DNA from: Oscillospiraceae bacterium
GTDB taxonomy: Bacteria > Bacillota > Clostridia > Oscillospirales > Acutalibacteraceae
NCBI GenBank assembly: GCA_015065685.1
Contig: SVPU01000005.1
Coordinates: 1-64,000, forward strand
Direction of reading: 5' to 3'
Length of the DNA stretch: 64,000 nt
The notes beneath the pieces were generated by a model, which saw nothing but the letters and a program-made list of their open reading frames with translations, ran no database searches and was not told where the DNA came from. The translations under genes and the position numbers were made by a program. Position 1 is the stretch's first letter. Each line of letters opens with the position of its first letter. Below are positions 54,518-61,984 of the stretch, in pieces.

Positions 54518-54546
54518 CCTTTTCACTCCCCTCTTTTAACTATACT

Positions 54547-54575
54547 ATTTTACAACAAAACAAATAAAAAGTAAA
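54547..54575 (-). promoter_or_regulatory. Promoter of the flavoprotein-cmk-ispH operon
   Basis: On the minus strand TTTACT (54570-54575) and TAAAAT (54547-54552) are 17 bp apart. Confidence 0.55.
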
Positions 54576-54591
54576 TAAAATTATTTAAATT

Positions 54592-54620
54592 AAAAAAGAC
54601 GGTTGAACCGTCTTTTAATC
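54592..54620 (-). terminator. Terminator of the nrdD-nrdG-dut run
   Basis: The stem AAAAGACGGTT/AACCGTCTTTT with a very small loop and T-rich flanks lies directly after the dut stop. Confidence 0.7.
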
Positions 54621-55061
54621 TTACTTTTTGCCTGTTGAGCCGAAGCCGCCTTCACCGCGAACGGTGTCTGAGAGTTCTTGGGTCTCATTATATTCAACCT
54701 TTAAGAAAGGAGTTATAACCAACTGTGCAATACGCTCTTTATCTGCAATGGTCTGGTCCTCGTTTGAATGGTTGTGAAGCGCCACCATAATTTCACCGCG
54801 ATAGTCAGCATCAATAACACCAACCTTGTTTGCGGGAGCAAGACCTCTTTTGCAGGCAATTCCGCTTCTCGCATATATAAGACCCGCATAACCCTCGGGA
54901 ATTTCGAGAGAGAGCCCTGTGTGGATAAGCTTTGTTTCACCCGATTTAATTGTAACCTCGCCGCCTTCACAAGCATAAAGGTCGGCACCTGCCGCAAACT
55001 CTGTGCCGTAGGTGGGTTTAATTGCGTTCTCATTAAGCTTTTTAAAGTTAACCTTAATCAT
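54621..55061 (-). CDS. dut: dUTP diphosphatase (trimeric)
   Basis: Removes dUTP and supplies dUMP for thymidylate synthesis. All five trimeric dUTPase motifs are visible: AGADLYA, ARSGIACKRG, GVIDADYRGEI, RIAQLVI, and the C-terminal GEGGFGSTGK that closes the active site. At 146 residues the length is standard. It lies 11 bp after nrdG and so is tied to deoxynucleotide supply. Confidence 0.95.
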   Translation of the reverse strand: MIKVNFKKLNENAIKPTYGTEFAAGADLYACEGGEVTIKSGETKLIHTGLSLEIPEGYAGLIYARSGIACKRGLAPANKVGVIDADYRGEIMVALHNHSNEDQTIADKERIAQLVITPFLKVEYNETQELSDTVRGEGGFGSTGKK

Positions 55062-55072
55062 AAATACATCCT

Positions 55073-55630
55073 CTATTCGTAAATATTACCCGAGCCCATT
55101 TTTCTTTGCCAAACGCCCTCTAACCAAACCACTTCGCCCTTTTTGAGCGAAGCCTTAACATCAATCACTCTTTGATTAGAAGAGCCTCTGAAGATAAGGT
55201 CGGGGCTTTTTAAATCTTCAACGAATTTGCCATCAACCAAAACATCTATATTATTTAGCATTTTGGTAGCTGTTTCGATGCCTCCAACCTTTCCGTTTAA
55301 AATATCCTCAAACAAAAAGCCTGTGTAACACCAAACTGTTTTTTGCGGCAGCTCTGTTTTGATTTTTGCAAGAAGAATTGCTAAATCGCCTTGATTTTCG
55401 GGCTCAAAGGGCTCGCCGCCCAAAAGTGAAAAGCCTTCAATATGTGAAGGGGCAAGTGCCGTGAGAATTTCTGCTGCCACCTTATCATCAAAAAGCTCAC
55501 CATAACCGAAATCCCACGCCTCTTTGTTAAAGCAGTTCTTGCAGTGGTGTCTGCAGCCGCTAACAAAAAGCGAAACTCTAACGCCCGGTCCGTTTGCAAT
55601 ATCAAATTTTTTGATTACTGCGTAATTCAT
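55073..55630 (-). CDS. nrdG: Anaerobic ribonucleotide reductase activase
   Basis: A radical-SAM enzyme that creates the glycyl radical on NrdD. The cluster motif CRHHCKNC (Cx3Cx2C) is near residue 27 and the SAM-binding GGEPFEPEN near 70. At 185 residues the length is normal. It follows nrdD after a 57-bp gap with a hairpin. Confidence 0.95.
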   Translation of the reverse strand: MNYAVIKKFDIANGPGVRVSLFVSGCRHHCKNCFNKEAWDFGYGELFDDKVAAEILTALAPSHIEGFSLLGGEPFEPENQGDLAILLAKIKTELPQKTVWCYTGFLFEDILNGKVGGIETATKMLNNIDVLVDGKFVEDLKSPDLIFRGSSNQRVIDVKASLKKGEVVWLEGVWQRKMGSGNIYE

Positions 55631-55649
55631 TAGTAAAACTCCAATAAAA

Positions 55650-55676
55650 AGGGCGGTGATATTTACCGCCCTTGAC
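55650..55676 (-). terminator. Intercistronic hairpin between nrdD and nrdG
   Basis: The stem AAGGGCGGT/ACCGCCCTT with a 7-nt loop is followed on the minus strand by TTTTTATTGG, directly before the nrdG ribosome-binding site. It looks like a leaky terminator or an mRNA-stabilising hairpin that would lower nrdG relative to nrdD. Confidence 0.6.
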
Positions 55677-55687
55677 TGATTAACTTT

Positions 55688-57865
55688 TTACAGATGCAAA
55701 ACTCTTTCTTTAATTTCCTGAGTTCTGCCCTGATTCCAATACTGTGTTCCGATATATCCGCAGGTGCGGCGGGCAACATTCATCTTATCCTGGTCGGTGT
55801 TGCCACAGTTGGGGCACTTCCAAACAAGCTTTCCGTGCTCATCCTCCTGCACCTCAATTTCACCATCGAATCCACATTCGTGGCAGAAGTCGCTCTTTGT
55901 GTTAAGCTCTGCATACATAATGTTATCATAAATAAACTGCATAACAGAGATAACTGCATCGATATTATTCTGCATATTGGGAACTTCAACATAAGAAATA
56001 GCGCCACCGGGTGAAAGAAGCTGGAATTTAGCCTCTAATGCCAATTTATCGAAAGCATCAATTTCTTCGCCCACGTGAACGTGATAGCTGTTGGTGATAT
56101 AATTTCTATCGGTTACTCCCTTAACCACGCCAAAACGCTTCTGCAAGCACTTTGCAAACTTATAAGTTGTACTCTCAAGAGGTGTGCCGTAAAGTGAGTA
56201 ATCAATATTTTCGGCAGCCTTCCATTTAGCAGTATATTCGTTAAGCTTTCTCATAACCTTAAGGCCGAATTCTTCGCCCTCAGGCTCGGTAAGCTTTTTG
56301 CCGTTCATAGCATAAACGCACTCCCAAAGACCTGCATAGCCGAGAGAAAGGGTTGAATATCCACCGTGGAGATATTTATCAATAGTTTCGCCCTTTTTAA
56401 GACGCAGTAAAGCACCATATTGCCAGAGAATCGGAGCAGCATCGGAAACGGTTCCTGTGAGTCTTTCATGGCGAGCCTGCAATGCTCTGTGGCAAAGCTC
56501 CATTCTTTCATCAAATATCTGCCAGAACTTTTCTTCATCTCCACCTGCTGAAAGACCGATATCAACAAGGTTAACTGTTACAACGCCCTGATTGAAACGG
56601 CCGTAATACTTAGGCTTGCCGTTCTCATCAACAAAGGGAGTAAGGAAGCTTCTGCAACCCATACATGTGTAGCAATGGCCCTCACCGTTTTTATCAATCT
56701 TATTCTGAAGCATAATCTTCTCAGAAATATAATCGGGCACCATTCTCTTTGCGGTGCATTTAGCAGAAAGCTGTGTTAAGTACCAATATTTCGTTCCCTC
56801 TTTAATATTATCCTCTTCGAGAACATAAATAAGCTTGGGGAACGCAGGGGTTATCCAAACTCCTTTTTCGTTTTTGACACCCTGATAACGCTGTTTGAGA
56901 ACCTCTTCAATAATCATTGCAAGGTCTGCCTTTTCGCGTTCATCCTTAGCCTCGTTAAGATACATAAAGACAGTAACGAAAGGAGCCTGACCGTTGGTTG
57001 TCATAAGAGTTACAACCTGATACTGAATAGTCTGAACGCCCTTGCGGATTTCATCGCGCAAACGCTTTTCGGCAATCTCTCTTATCTTTTCATCAGATAT
57101 TTCAATCTCTAAGCCCGCAAGCTCAGCCCTAACCTCTTCAACAAGCTTTTTACGGCTGATATCAACGAACGGAGCCAAATGAGTAAGGCTAATACTCTGA
57201 CCGCCATACTGACAAGAAGCAACCTGTGCAATAATTTGTGTTGCAATGTTACAAGCGGTTGAAAATGTGTGGGGTTTTTCAATATAAGTTCCGCTTATAA
57301 CGGTTCCGTTTTGAAGCATATCCTCAAGGTTAACAAGGTCGCAGTTATGCATATGCTGAGCAAAATAGTCAGCATCGTGGAAATGAATAAGACCACGTTC
57401 GTGAGCATCTACAATATCAGGAGAAAGCAAGATTCTCTTTGTGATATCCTTACTAACCTCACCTGCCATATAATCACGCTGAACGCTGTTAACGGTGGGA
57501 TTCTTGTTACTGTTTTCCTGCTTAACCTCTTCATTATTACATTCAATAAGGCTTAAAATCTGTTCATCAGTGGTGTTAGACTTACGAACAAGGGCGCGGT
57601 TATAACGATAGGTTATGTAACGGCGTGCAACATTAAATGCGCGCTGATTCATAATCTGGTCTTCTACCATATCTTGTATTTCTTCCACGCTGAGTGAACG
57701 GTTTATATTAGCAGCAGCGCTCTCAACATCCTCTGCAATACGCTTAATCTGAATTTCAGACATACGCTCACTGGGAACAACGCTTTCGTTAGCTTTTGTT
57801 ACCGCTATTACGATTTTTTTGGGGTCAAACTCAACTTCTGCCCCACTTCTTTTAATAATTTTCAT
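55688..57865 (-). CDS. nrdD: Anaerobic ribonucleoside-triphosphate reductase
   Basis: A class III ribonucleotide reductase of 725 residues that makes dNTPs without oxygen. An N-terminal ATP-cone (about 1-95) serves allosteric control. The zinc site is CHECGF and CPNCGN near 665-690, and the glycyl radical site is RTCGYIGTQYWNQG near 700. The start at ATG 57865 has GGGGAAG upstream; the longer frame is not supported. An NrdR box overlaps the promoter region. Strict anaerobiosis is implied but not proven. Confidence 0.96.
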   Translation of the reverse strand: MKIIKRSGAEVEFDPKKIVIAVTKANESVVPSERMSEIQIKRIAEDVESAAANINRSLSVEEIQDMVEDQIMNQRAFNVARRYITYRYNRALVRKSNTTDEQILSLIECNNEEVKQENSNKNPTVNSVQRDYMAGEVSKDITKRILLSPDIVDAHERGLIHFHDADYFAQHMHNCDLVNLEDMLQNGTVISGTYIEKPHTFSTACNIATQIIAQVASCQYGGQSISLTHLAPFVDISRKKLVEEVRAELAGLEIEISDEKIREIAEKRLRDEIRKGVQTIQYQVVTLMTTNGQAPFVTVFMYLNEAKDEREKADLAMIIEEVLKQRYQGVKNEKGVWITPAFPKLIYVLEEDNIKEGTKYWYLTQLSAKCTAKRMVPDYISEKIMLQNKIDKNGEGHCYTCMGCRSFLTPFVDENGKPKYYGRFNQGVVTVNLVDIGLSAGGDEEKFWQIFDERMELCHRALQARHERLTGTVSDAAPILWQYGALLRLKKGETIDKYLHGGYSTLSLGYAGLWECVYAMNGKKLTEPEGEEFGLKVMRKLNEYTAKWKAAENIDYSLYGTPLESTTYKFAKCLQKRFGVVKGVTDRNYITNSYHVHVGEEIDAFDKLALEAKFQLLSPGGAISYVEVPNMQNNIDAVISVMQFIYDNIMYAELNTKSDFCHECGFDGEIEVQEDEHGKLVWKCPNCGNTDQDKMNVARRTCGYIGTQYWNQGRTQEIKERVLHL

Positions 57866-57909
57866 AATTTCACTTCCCCAAAATATACGCTTTTTGAAAA
57901 ATATTCCAT

Positions 57910-57962
57910 ACAACATATTGTGTCGGTGAATTCTATTATAACATAACTTTTAAAAAAAGCAA
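57910..57962 (-). promoter_or_regulatory. nrdD promoter with NrdR box
   Basis: On the minus strand TTGCTT (57957-57962) and TATAAT (57935-57940) are 16 bp apart. The sequence ACACAATATGTTGT (57910-57923, minus strand) closely fits the NrdR box and lies at the expected transcription start. Only one clear box was found, whereas NrdR usually binds two. Confidence 0.7.
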
Positions 57963-58076
57963 GGACTATTTGAAAAAAAGCTTAATTTTCCTTAATTTCT
58001 ATATTTCCTACAAAATAAATGCCTAAATTTACAAATATAGAACAAAAATCCAAGCACCAAAACCATAAAAACAGAT

Positions 58077-58114
58077 AAAAATCGACCACCTACTATATAT
58101 AGGTGGTCGATTTT
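58077..58114 (-). terminator. Terminator after the ribbon-helix-helix-like gene
   Basis: The stem AAAATCGACCACCTA/TAGGTGGTCGATTTT has a 7-nt loop and is followed by T's on the minus strand. Confidence 0.85.
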
Positions 58115-58115
58115 A

Positions 58116-58292
58116 TTATTCTTCTACCTTAATTTCGCCGTTTTCTTTTTCAAAACGCTTTATATACTCATTAAGCACATATATAACCTGTCCGTTACCC
58201 GAACGCCCCTCGTATTGTGCCACATACCTTAGTTTATAATGTAAGGTCTTATTAATTTCTATACCGAGATGCTTATTTTCCTTGTTTCTCAT
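58116..58292 (-). CDS. 58-residue ribbon-helix-helix-like regulator
   Basis: A short gene with an AAGGAG site 6 nt before its ATG (58290-58292) and a terminator right after its stop. The protein has a basic start (MRNKENKHLGIEINKTL), then HYKLRYVAQYEGRSGNGQV and VIYVLNEYIKRFEKENG. That is a beta strand followed by two helices with the Gly-Arg-Ser turn of the Arc/MetJ fold. It would bind DNA as a dimer; the upstream direct repeats are its likely sites. The function of the regulon is unknown. Confidence 0.7.
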   Translation of the reverse strand: MRNKENKHLGIEINKTLHYKLRYVAQYEGRSGNGQVIYVLNEYIKRFEKENGEIKVEE

Positions 58293-58310
58293 AATTTCTC
58301 CTTAAAAAAT

Positions 58311-58374
58311 CTTATTTTAAGTTTATTTTAAGTAGAAATTGTGTTATAATGTTAAAAGCCTACTTATTTTAAGT
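58311..58374. promoter_or_regulatory. Operator array between two divergent small genes
   Basis: The motif yTTATTTTAAGT occurs three times in the same orientation: 58311-58322, 58322-58333 (11 bp apart, about one helical turn) and 58363-58374. The last copy is the core of a perfect inverted repeat, ACTTA-TTT-TAAGT (58362-58374). TATAAT at 58345-58350 lies between the copies. Closely spaced repeats fit cooperative binding by a ribbon-helix-helix dimer. Confidence 0.6.
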
Positions 58375-58398
58375 ATACTAAATTTTGAGGTGAATATA

Positions 58399-58665
58399 AT
58401 GACTAATGATGAAAATGTTGTTGTTTGTTGGTGTTGCGAATATTTTTTCCCTGAATTTGGCGACCCTATAAACAAAGGAAAAATGACAGGCAGTATGTGT
58501 TCTAAGAGAGAAGCTTCTCGTTTACCATCTGATAATGTGTGCGAAGAATTCCTGTTACGCTCCGGTTTACACACCCGAAAATCTATACCCTCTTATTGTA
58601 AACACTATAAATATAACTTCATTGAAAAGATTTTAAAAAACAAATCCCCTAATTCATCCTCTTAA
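58399..58665 (+). CDS. Small cysteine-rich protein
   Basis: An 88-residue protein that I do not recognise. Cysteines occur as VCWCCEYF, SMCSKRE, NVCEEF and SYCKHY, which suggests a metal site. A GAGGTG site precedes ATG 58399; the frame extended to 58339 starts inside the operator region. It is divergent from the 58-residue regulator and shares its control region, so it is the most likely target. Its last 17 nt overlap the end of yitT on the other strand. Confidence 0.65.
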   Translation: MTNDENVVVCWCCEYFFPEFGDPINKGKMTGSMCSKREASRLPSDNVCEEFLLRSGLHTRKSIPSYCKHYKYNFIEKILKNKSPNSSS

Positions 58666-59503
58666 ATCCTTCTCCGATTATTTCGCCTACATCGCTCAGC
58701 ACTATAAAAGCATTGCGGTCATATTTATCTACAATATTATATACCGCAGAAACCTCATATCTTCTCACGGTGCAAAGCAGCAGTGCTCTATCCTGCCCCG
58801 TGTAACCGCCTTTTGCATTTATAATGGTAACTCCCCGCGAAATAACCGTGTTGATTTCATTGCAAACATCTTGCGGAAACTGTGTTACAATGTAAATCAG
58901 CTTTCCCTTATCTGCGCCGTATAACACAGTGTCCAATACAATCGAAGAAGCATAAAGCGCAACTATGGAATATAAGGCGCTCTCTAAATTTTTATAAGCA
59001 ATGGTTGCAATAACAATTACAAAGGCATCAATAATGAGAATCAGTCTGCCAACTGTTAAATGACGGAACCTTTTGTTTATTATCTTTGCAATAATATCAA
59101 TTCCGCCTGTGCTGGCACCCCTTCGCATAACTATGCTAAGTCCCAGACCCATTATGATTCCGCCAAACACAGATGCCAATATCTTATCAACCTGAAAAAC
59201 AGGTAAAATAGCATCGGTTAAAGTGAGAGAGGCCGAAAGAATTATTGTTGCTATTGATGTTTTAACAATGAAAATACCGCCCAATTTAAAAAATCCCAAC
59301 AAAATCAGTGGTATATTCAATAGAAAAAGTGTTATTCCGCTAGGCAATGTGAATAGATAATTAAGCACCGTCGCAATACCCGTTAATCCCCCGGGGGAAA
59401 TTTCGTTAGGCGAAATAAACATTGAAACAGCTGCGGAATATATAAGGCTTCCTATTATATAACATAAAATATCAATACCTATCCGCGAGATTTTTTTATT
59501 CAT
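58649..59503 (-). CDS. YitT-family membrane protein
   Basis: A 284-residue protein with five or six membrane helices in residues 1-185 (blocks SPGGLTGIATVLN and RRGASTGGIDIIAKI are typical of the DUF161/YitT repeats), followed by a cytosolic DUF2179 domain (about 195-280, with GKLIYIVTQFPQD and VLSDVGEIIGEGF). Its transport substrate is unknown. It is convergent with and overlaps the small Cys-rich gene. Confidence 0.88.
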   Translation of the reverse strand: MNKKISRIGIDILCYIIGSLIYSAAVSMFISPNEISPGGLTGIATVLNYLFTLPSGITLFLLNIPLILLGFFKLGGIFIVKTSIATIILSASLTLTDAILPVFQVDKILASVFGGIIMGLGLSIVMRRGASTGGIDIIAKIINKRFRHLTVGRLILIIDAFVIVIATIAYKNLESALYSIVALYASSIVLDTVLYGADKGKLIYIVTQFPQDVCNEINTVISRGVTIINAKGGYTGQDRALLLCTVRRYEVSAVYNIVDKYDRNAFIVLSDVGEIIGEGFKRMN

Positions 59504-59555
59504 AAATATTACTCCCGAATATTATTTTTTGATATATTATTCCACCAAGCCACAA

Positions 59556-59590
59556 AAAAATGCAGACAGCAAAAGCTGTCTGCATAAATT
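59556..59590 (-). terminator. Terminator of the beta-helix protein gene
   Basis: The stem TGCAGACAGC/GCTGTCTGCA with an A4 loop is followed on the minus strand by a run of seven T's. Confidence 0.85.
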
Positions 59591-59594
59591 TAAA

Positions 59595-61217
59595 TTATTC
59601 TTCGTAAACCAGCATATCTTCGCTTCCGCCAACAATTTGGTTGCCTTCAATCTCAACATTATCGCAAGCATCAAGCGAAATAAAGTAACTCTGATATTCT
59701 TCGCAGTTTTCCTTGTGCTTATCACAGTTAATGAACTTATTGTCCTTAATTTTAAGTCCATCAACAGCCAACGCTGAAATTGCGGTTGCATTTAGGTTAA
59801 CAAAGGTGTTGCCCTCAATTGTAATGTTCTTGTGAACACCCGCCTTATAAATTCCGTGGCCATGTGTGTTATGGTCATCGCGGCAGTCAATTCTAACGCC
59901 GGCAGCTCTGCGGTCTCCTGCAGCAGTTCCGCAACCCTCAAAAATATTGTTTCTTATAACAACATTCTTTGCGGGGCCCATTTCACTCCACTGAACCGCA
60001 TCCAAAGTAATTAAAATAGCCGCAAAGCTTGTGCCGTGGAAATAGCAATCCTCAACTAAAATATTTTCAGTGCGGAGTAAAAAGCCTCTTGCTCTTGAAC
60101 CGTTAACTCGACAACGGCGAATTTCAACAGAAGCATAGAAAGCGGAGTTTGCAAGGCAATCCCCCTCGCCGAGCTCACCCTCTAAATCGGTGAAGGTGAT
60201 TCTCTCGGTTGTACAGTCCTTAACCTTAAACTGACCCTTTTTCTCAACACTGTTTATATCATAAATATAAACTATATCTCCCTCTCGGGCCCAATCCTCA
60301 CTAACCGTTCCAATATTAACTGCATTTTCTTCAACCGTTGTTACAACTGCGCTCTTATTATGAATATTAAGTATATCATCACCAACAAATGCGAAATCGC
60401 AATCTTCCACAATAAGCTTTCCTGTCATACCCTTAATGTGAATTCCGTCAAAAGGAATAGCGCATAATGCCTTTGTTCCGTTTTTAACTGTTGCGCGAAT
60501 TCTTCTGAAGGTGAAGTTGTGGCTTCGTGGATATACGCCGAAAATAATGCCCGCCGTTGACAGGAAGGTTAAATCCTCAATAGTGATATCGCTACAAGCG
60601 GTGAAATTAAAGGGTGGGCGGTCATAGAACACATGCTTGATATACATTAGCTCATCAATAGAGATAGTTTCAAGATAACAAGCATTTGTGGGATACATAA
60701 AGATGCGAACAACATTATCCCCTATCATAGTATAGGGATAAGGATTCGGAGTGTTAAACGATGCGTGCCAGTTGGGTGCATAGTCTTCATTACAACTGTC
60801 AATCGCGTGAATTGGCTCATTACCTGTCATTCTATAGCCTTCTAAAAGGCGAACATCCACTGTGTTTGCCTGTCTGTCAATACCGCAGATTCTTCCCACA
60901 GAGGAGGTATTGTTATCATTCGTATATGTAAAGCCTTTAAAGGTACATTTCTCGCAGTTTGTAACCTCAAAAGCACCCGCGGAAAAACGGGGATTTGGAT
61001 TAAAGTGGCCTATAAGCTTTGCACCAAAGCCCGAAATAGTTACATTTTTAAGGCCATCAAGTTCAATTTTCGACTTTAATATATACTCGCCTGCCGAAAT
61101 ATAAAAAATTGCATTTTCGGTGGCTTGGTCAAAAAACGCCTGAAACTGCTCCGAAACATCCTTACCCGTGTTTGCAACGATACCGAAATCCTTTGAAACA
61201 AAAATCTTTTCTGCCAT
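59595..61217 (-). CDS. Right-handed parallel beta-helix protein, GH110-like
   Basis: A 540-residue protein with the periodic pattern of a parallel beta-helix (repeats such as NVTISGFGAKLIG, DITIEDLTFLS, NVVIRNNIFEG and NITIEGNTFVN). The overall order, including a mid-region beta-barrel-like insert and the GFLLRTENILVEDCYF block, resembles GH110 alpha-1,3-galactosidases, which act on blood-group B and related glycans. That assignment is by pattern only; GH28 or a polysaccharide lyase are alternatives. No signal peptide is visible, so it would act in the cytosol. The start ATG follows AGGGGCGG. Confidence 0.75.
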   Translation of the reverse strand: MAEKIFVSKDFGIVANTGKDVSEQFQAFFDQATENAIFYISAGEYILKSKIELDGLKNVTISGFGAKLIGHFNPNPRFSAGAFEVTNCEKCTFKGFTYTNDNNTSSVGRICGIDRQANTVDVRLLEGYRMTGNEPIHAIDSCNEDYAPNWHASFNTPNPYPYTMIGDNVVRIFMYPTNACYLETISIDELMYIKHVFYDRPPFNFTACSDITIEDLTFLSTAGIIFGVYPRSHNFTFRRIRATVKNGTKALCAIPFDGIHIKGMTGKLIVEDCDFAFVGDDILNIHNKSAVVTTVEENAVNIGTVSEDWAREGDIVYIYDINSVEKKGQFKVKDCTTERITFTDLEGELGEGDCLANSAFYASVEIRRCRVNGSRARGFLLRTENILVEDCYFHGTSFAAILITLDAVQWSEMGPAKNVVIRNNIFEGCGTAAGDRRAAGVRIDCRDDHNTHGHGIYKAGVHKNITIEGNTFVNLNATAISALAVDGLKIKDNKFINCDKHKENCEEYQSYFISLDACDNVEIEGNQIVGGSEDMLVYEE

Positions 61218-61256
61218 ACTTACCGCCCCTAACAAAAGGAATTTTTATATGCTTGA

Positions 61257-61285
61257 ATTATAGCATATAGCCTTTGCGATGTAAA
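61257..61285 (-). promoter_or_regulatory. Promoter of the beta-helix protein gene
   Basis: On the minus strand TTTACA (61280-61285) and TATAAT (61257-61262) are 17 bp apart, with TGC before the -10 box. Confidence 0.7.
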
Positions 61286-61331
61286 GAAAAACCACAATAT
61301 ATATTAATTTTAATTTTTTTAAAATTAATGC

Positions 61332-61360
61332 TTGATTTTATATCCAAGTTGTGATATTAT
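61332..61360 (+). promoter_or_regulatory. Promoter of tRNA-Arg
   Basis: TTGATT (61332-61337) and TATTAT (61355-61360) are 17 bp apart, 28 bp before the tRNA. Confidence 0.65.
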
Positions 61361-61387
61361 ACTATGGCAGCCCAAAAAGTTGCATTT

Positions 61388-61464
61388 GCGCTGATAGCTC
61401 AGCTGGATAGAGCGTCTGGCTACGGACCAGAAGGTCGGGAGTTCGAATCTTCTTCAGCGCGCCA
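61388..61464 (+). tRNA. tRNA-Arg (anticodon ACG), CCA encoded
   Basis: The acceptor strands GCGCTGA and TCAGCGC pair fully, with G as discriminator and an encoded CCA. The D-arm is TAGCTCAGCTGGATAGAGC. The anticodon stem TCTGG/CCAGA holds the loop CTACGGA, giving ACG for CGN codons. The T-loop GTTCGAATC is standard. A terminator hairpin begins at once after CCA, and a tandem repeat derived from the tRNA 3' end follows. Confidence 0.97.
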
Positions 61465-61856
61465 ATAAGGAATCTACTAAAAAGTAGGTTCCTTATTTTT
61501 TATTTAATAGAAAGAAGATGAGAACTCCCGAAAGGGAGTCGTCGAAGCAGCCAAGACGCAAAGCGTGTTGGCTGCGAAGTCTCGAGTACGAACAATTTTT
61601 CGTTCACCGCTGAGAGCGGTCGAAAAATTGGAGAGCGCAGAGTATCTTCTTCAGCGCGCCAATAAGGAATCTACTAAAAAGTAGGTTCCTTATTTTTTAT
61701 TTAATAGAAAGAAGATGAGAACTCCCGAAGGGAATCGTCGAAGCAGCCAAGACGCAAAGCGTGTTGACCGCGAAGTCTCGAGCACGAACAATATGTCGCT
61801 CACCGCTATGAGCGGTCGACAGATTGGAGAGCGCAGAATACCTTCTTCAGCGCGCC
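61447..61856 (+). repeat. Tandem repeat of 197/196 bp seeded by the tRNA-Arg 3' end
   Basis: Two units lie end to end after the tRNA, and each ends with a copy of its 3' end (CTTCTTCAGCGCGCCA at 61449, 61646 and 61842). From 61447 to 61532 the sequence is identical to 61644-61729 (86 nt, including the terminator). Each unit holds three hairpins; in unit 1 these are 61524-61539, 61547-61575 and 61593-61630. At 61513-61531 and 61710-61728 a 19-nt stretch is the reverse complement of tRNA positions 61435-61453 with two mismatches. No ORF is evident. I do not recognise the element. Confidence 0.85.
61464..61498 (+). terminator. tRNA-Arg terminator, copy 1
   Basis: The stem AATAAGGAATCTAC/GTAGGTTCCTTATT has one G-T pair and is followed by T6. 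The same hairpin recurs at 61661-61695 and, with changes, at 61857-61896. Confidence 0.85.
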
Positions 61857-61898
61857 AATAAGGAATCTACTTTAAAGTGGGTTCCTTATTTTTTTATT
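61857..61898 (+). terminator. Terminator hairpin, copy 3, ending the tRNA repeat array
   Basis: The hairpin AATAAGGAATCTACTTT/AAAGTGGGTTCCTTATT followed by T7 closes the array. Its stem is longer than in copies 1 and 2 because the loop A's have become pairing T's. Confidence 0.8.
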
Positions 61899-61904
61899 AT
61901 AATC

Positions 61905-61933
61905 TTGCATCCCGTTTGGTAATATGGTAAAAT
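61905..61933 (+). promoter_or_regulatory. Promoter of the small zinc-ribbon membrane protein
   Basis: TTGCAT (61905-61910) and TAAAAT (61928-61933) are 17 bp apart. Confidence 0.65.
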
Positions 61934-61984
61934 TAATTGAAAAATTTGATAAATTGACCTTAACACCAAAAGGAATGAGAATTA

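Noticed and set aside
61447-61856. Degenerate extra tRNA genes in the repeat units
   Set aside because: Only the 3' acceptor end of the tRNA is repeated; D-arm and anticodon arm are absent, so the units cannot form tRNAs.
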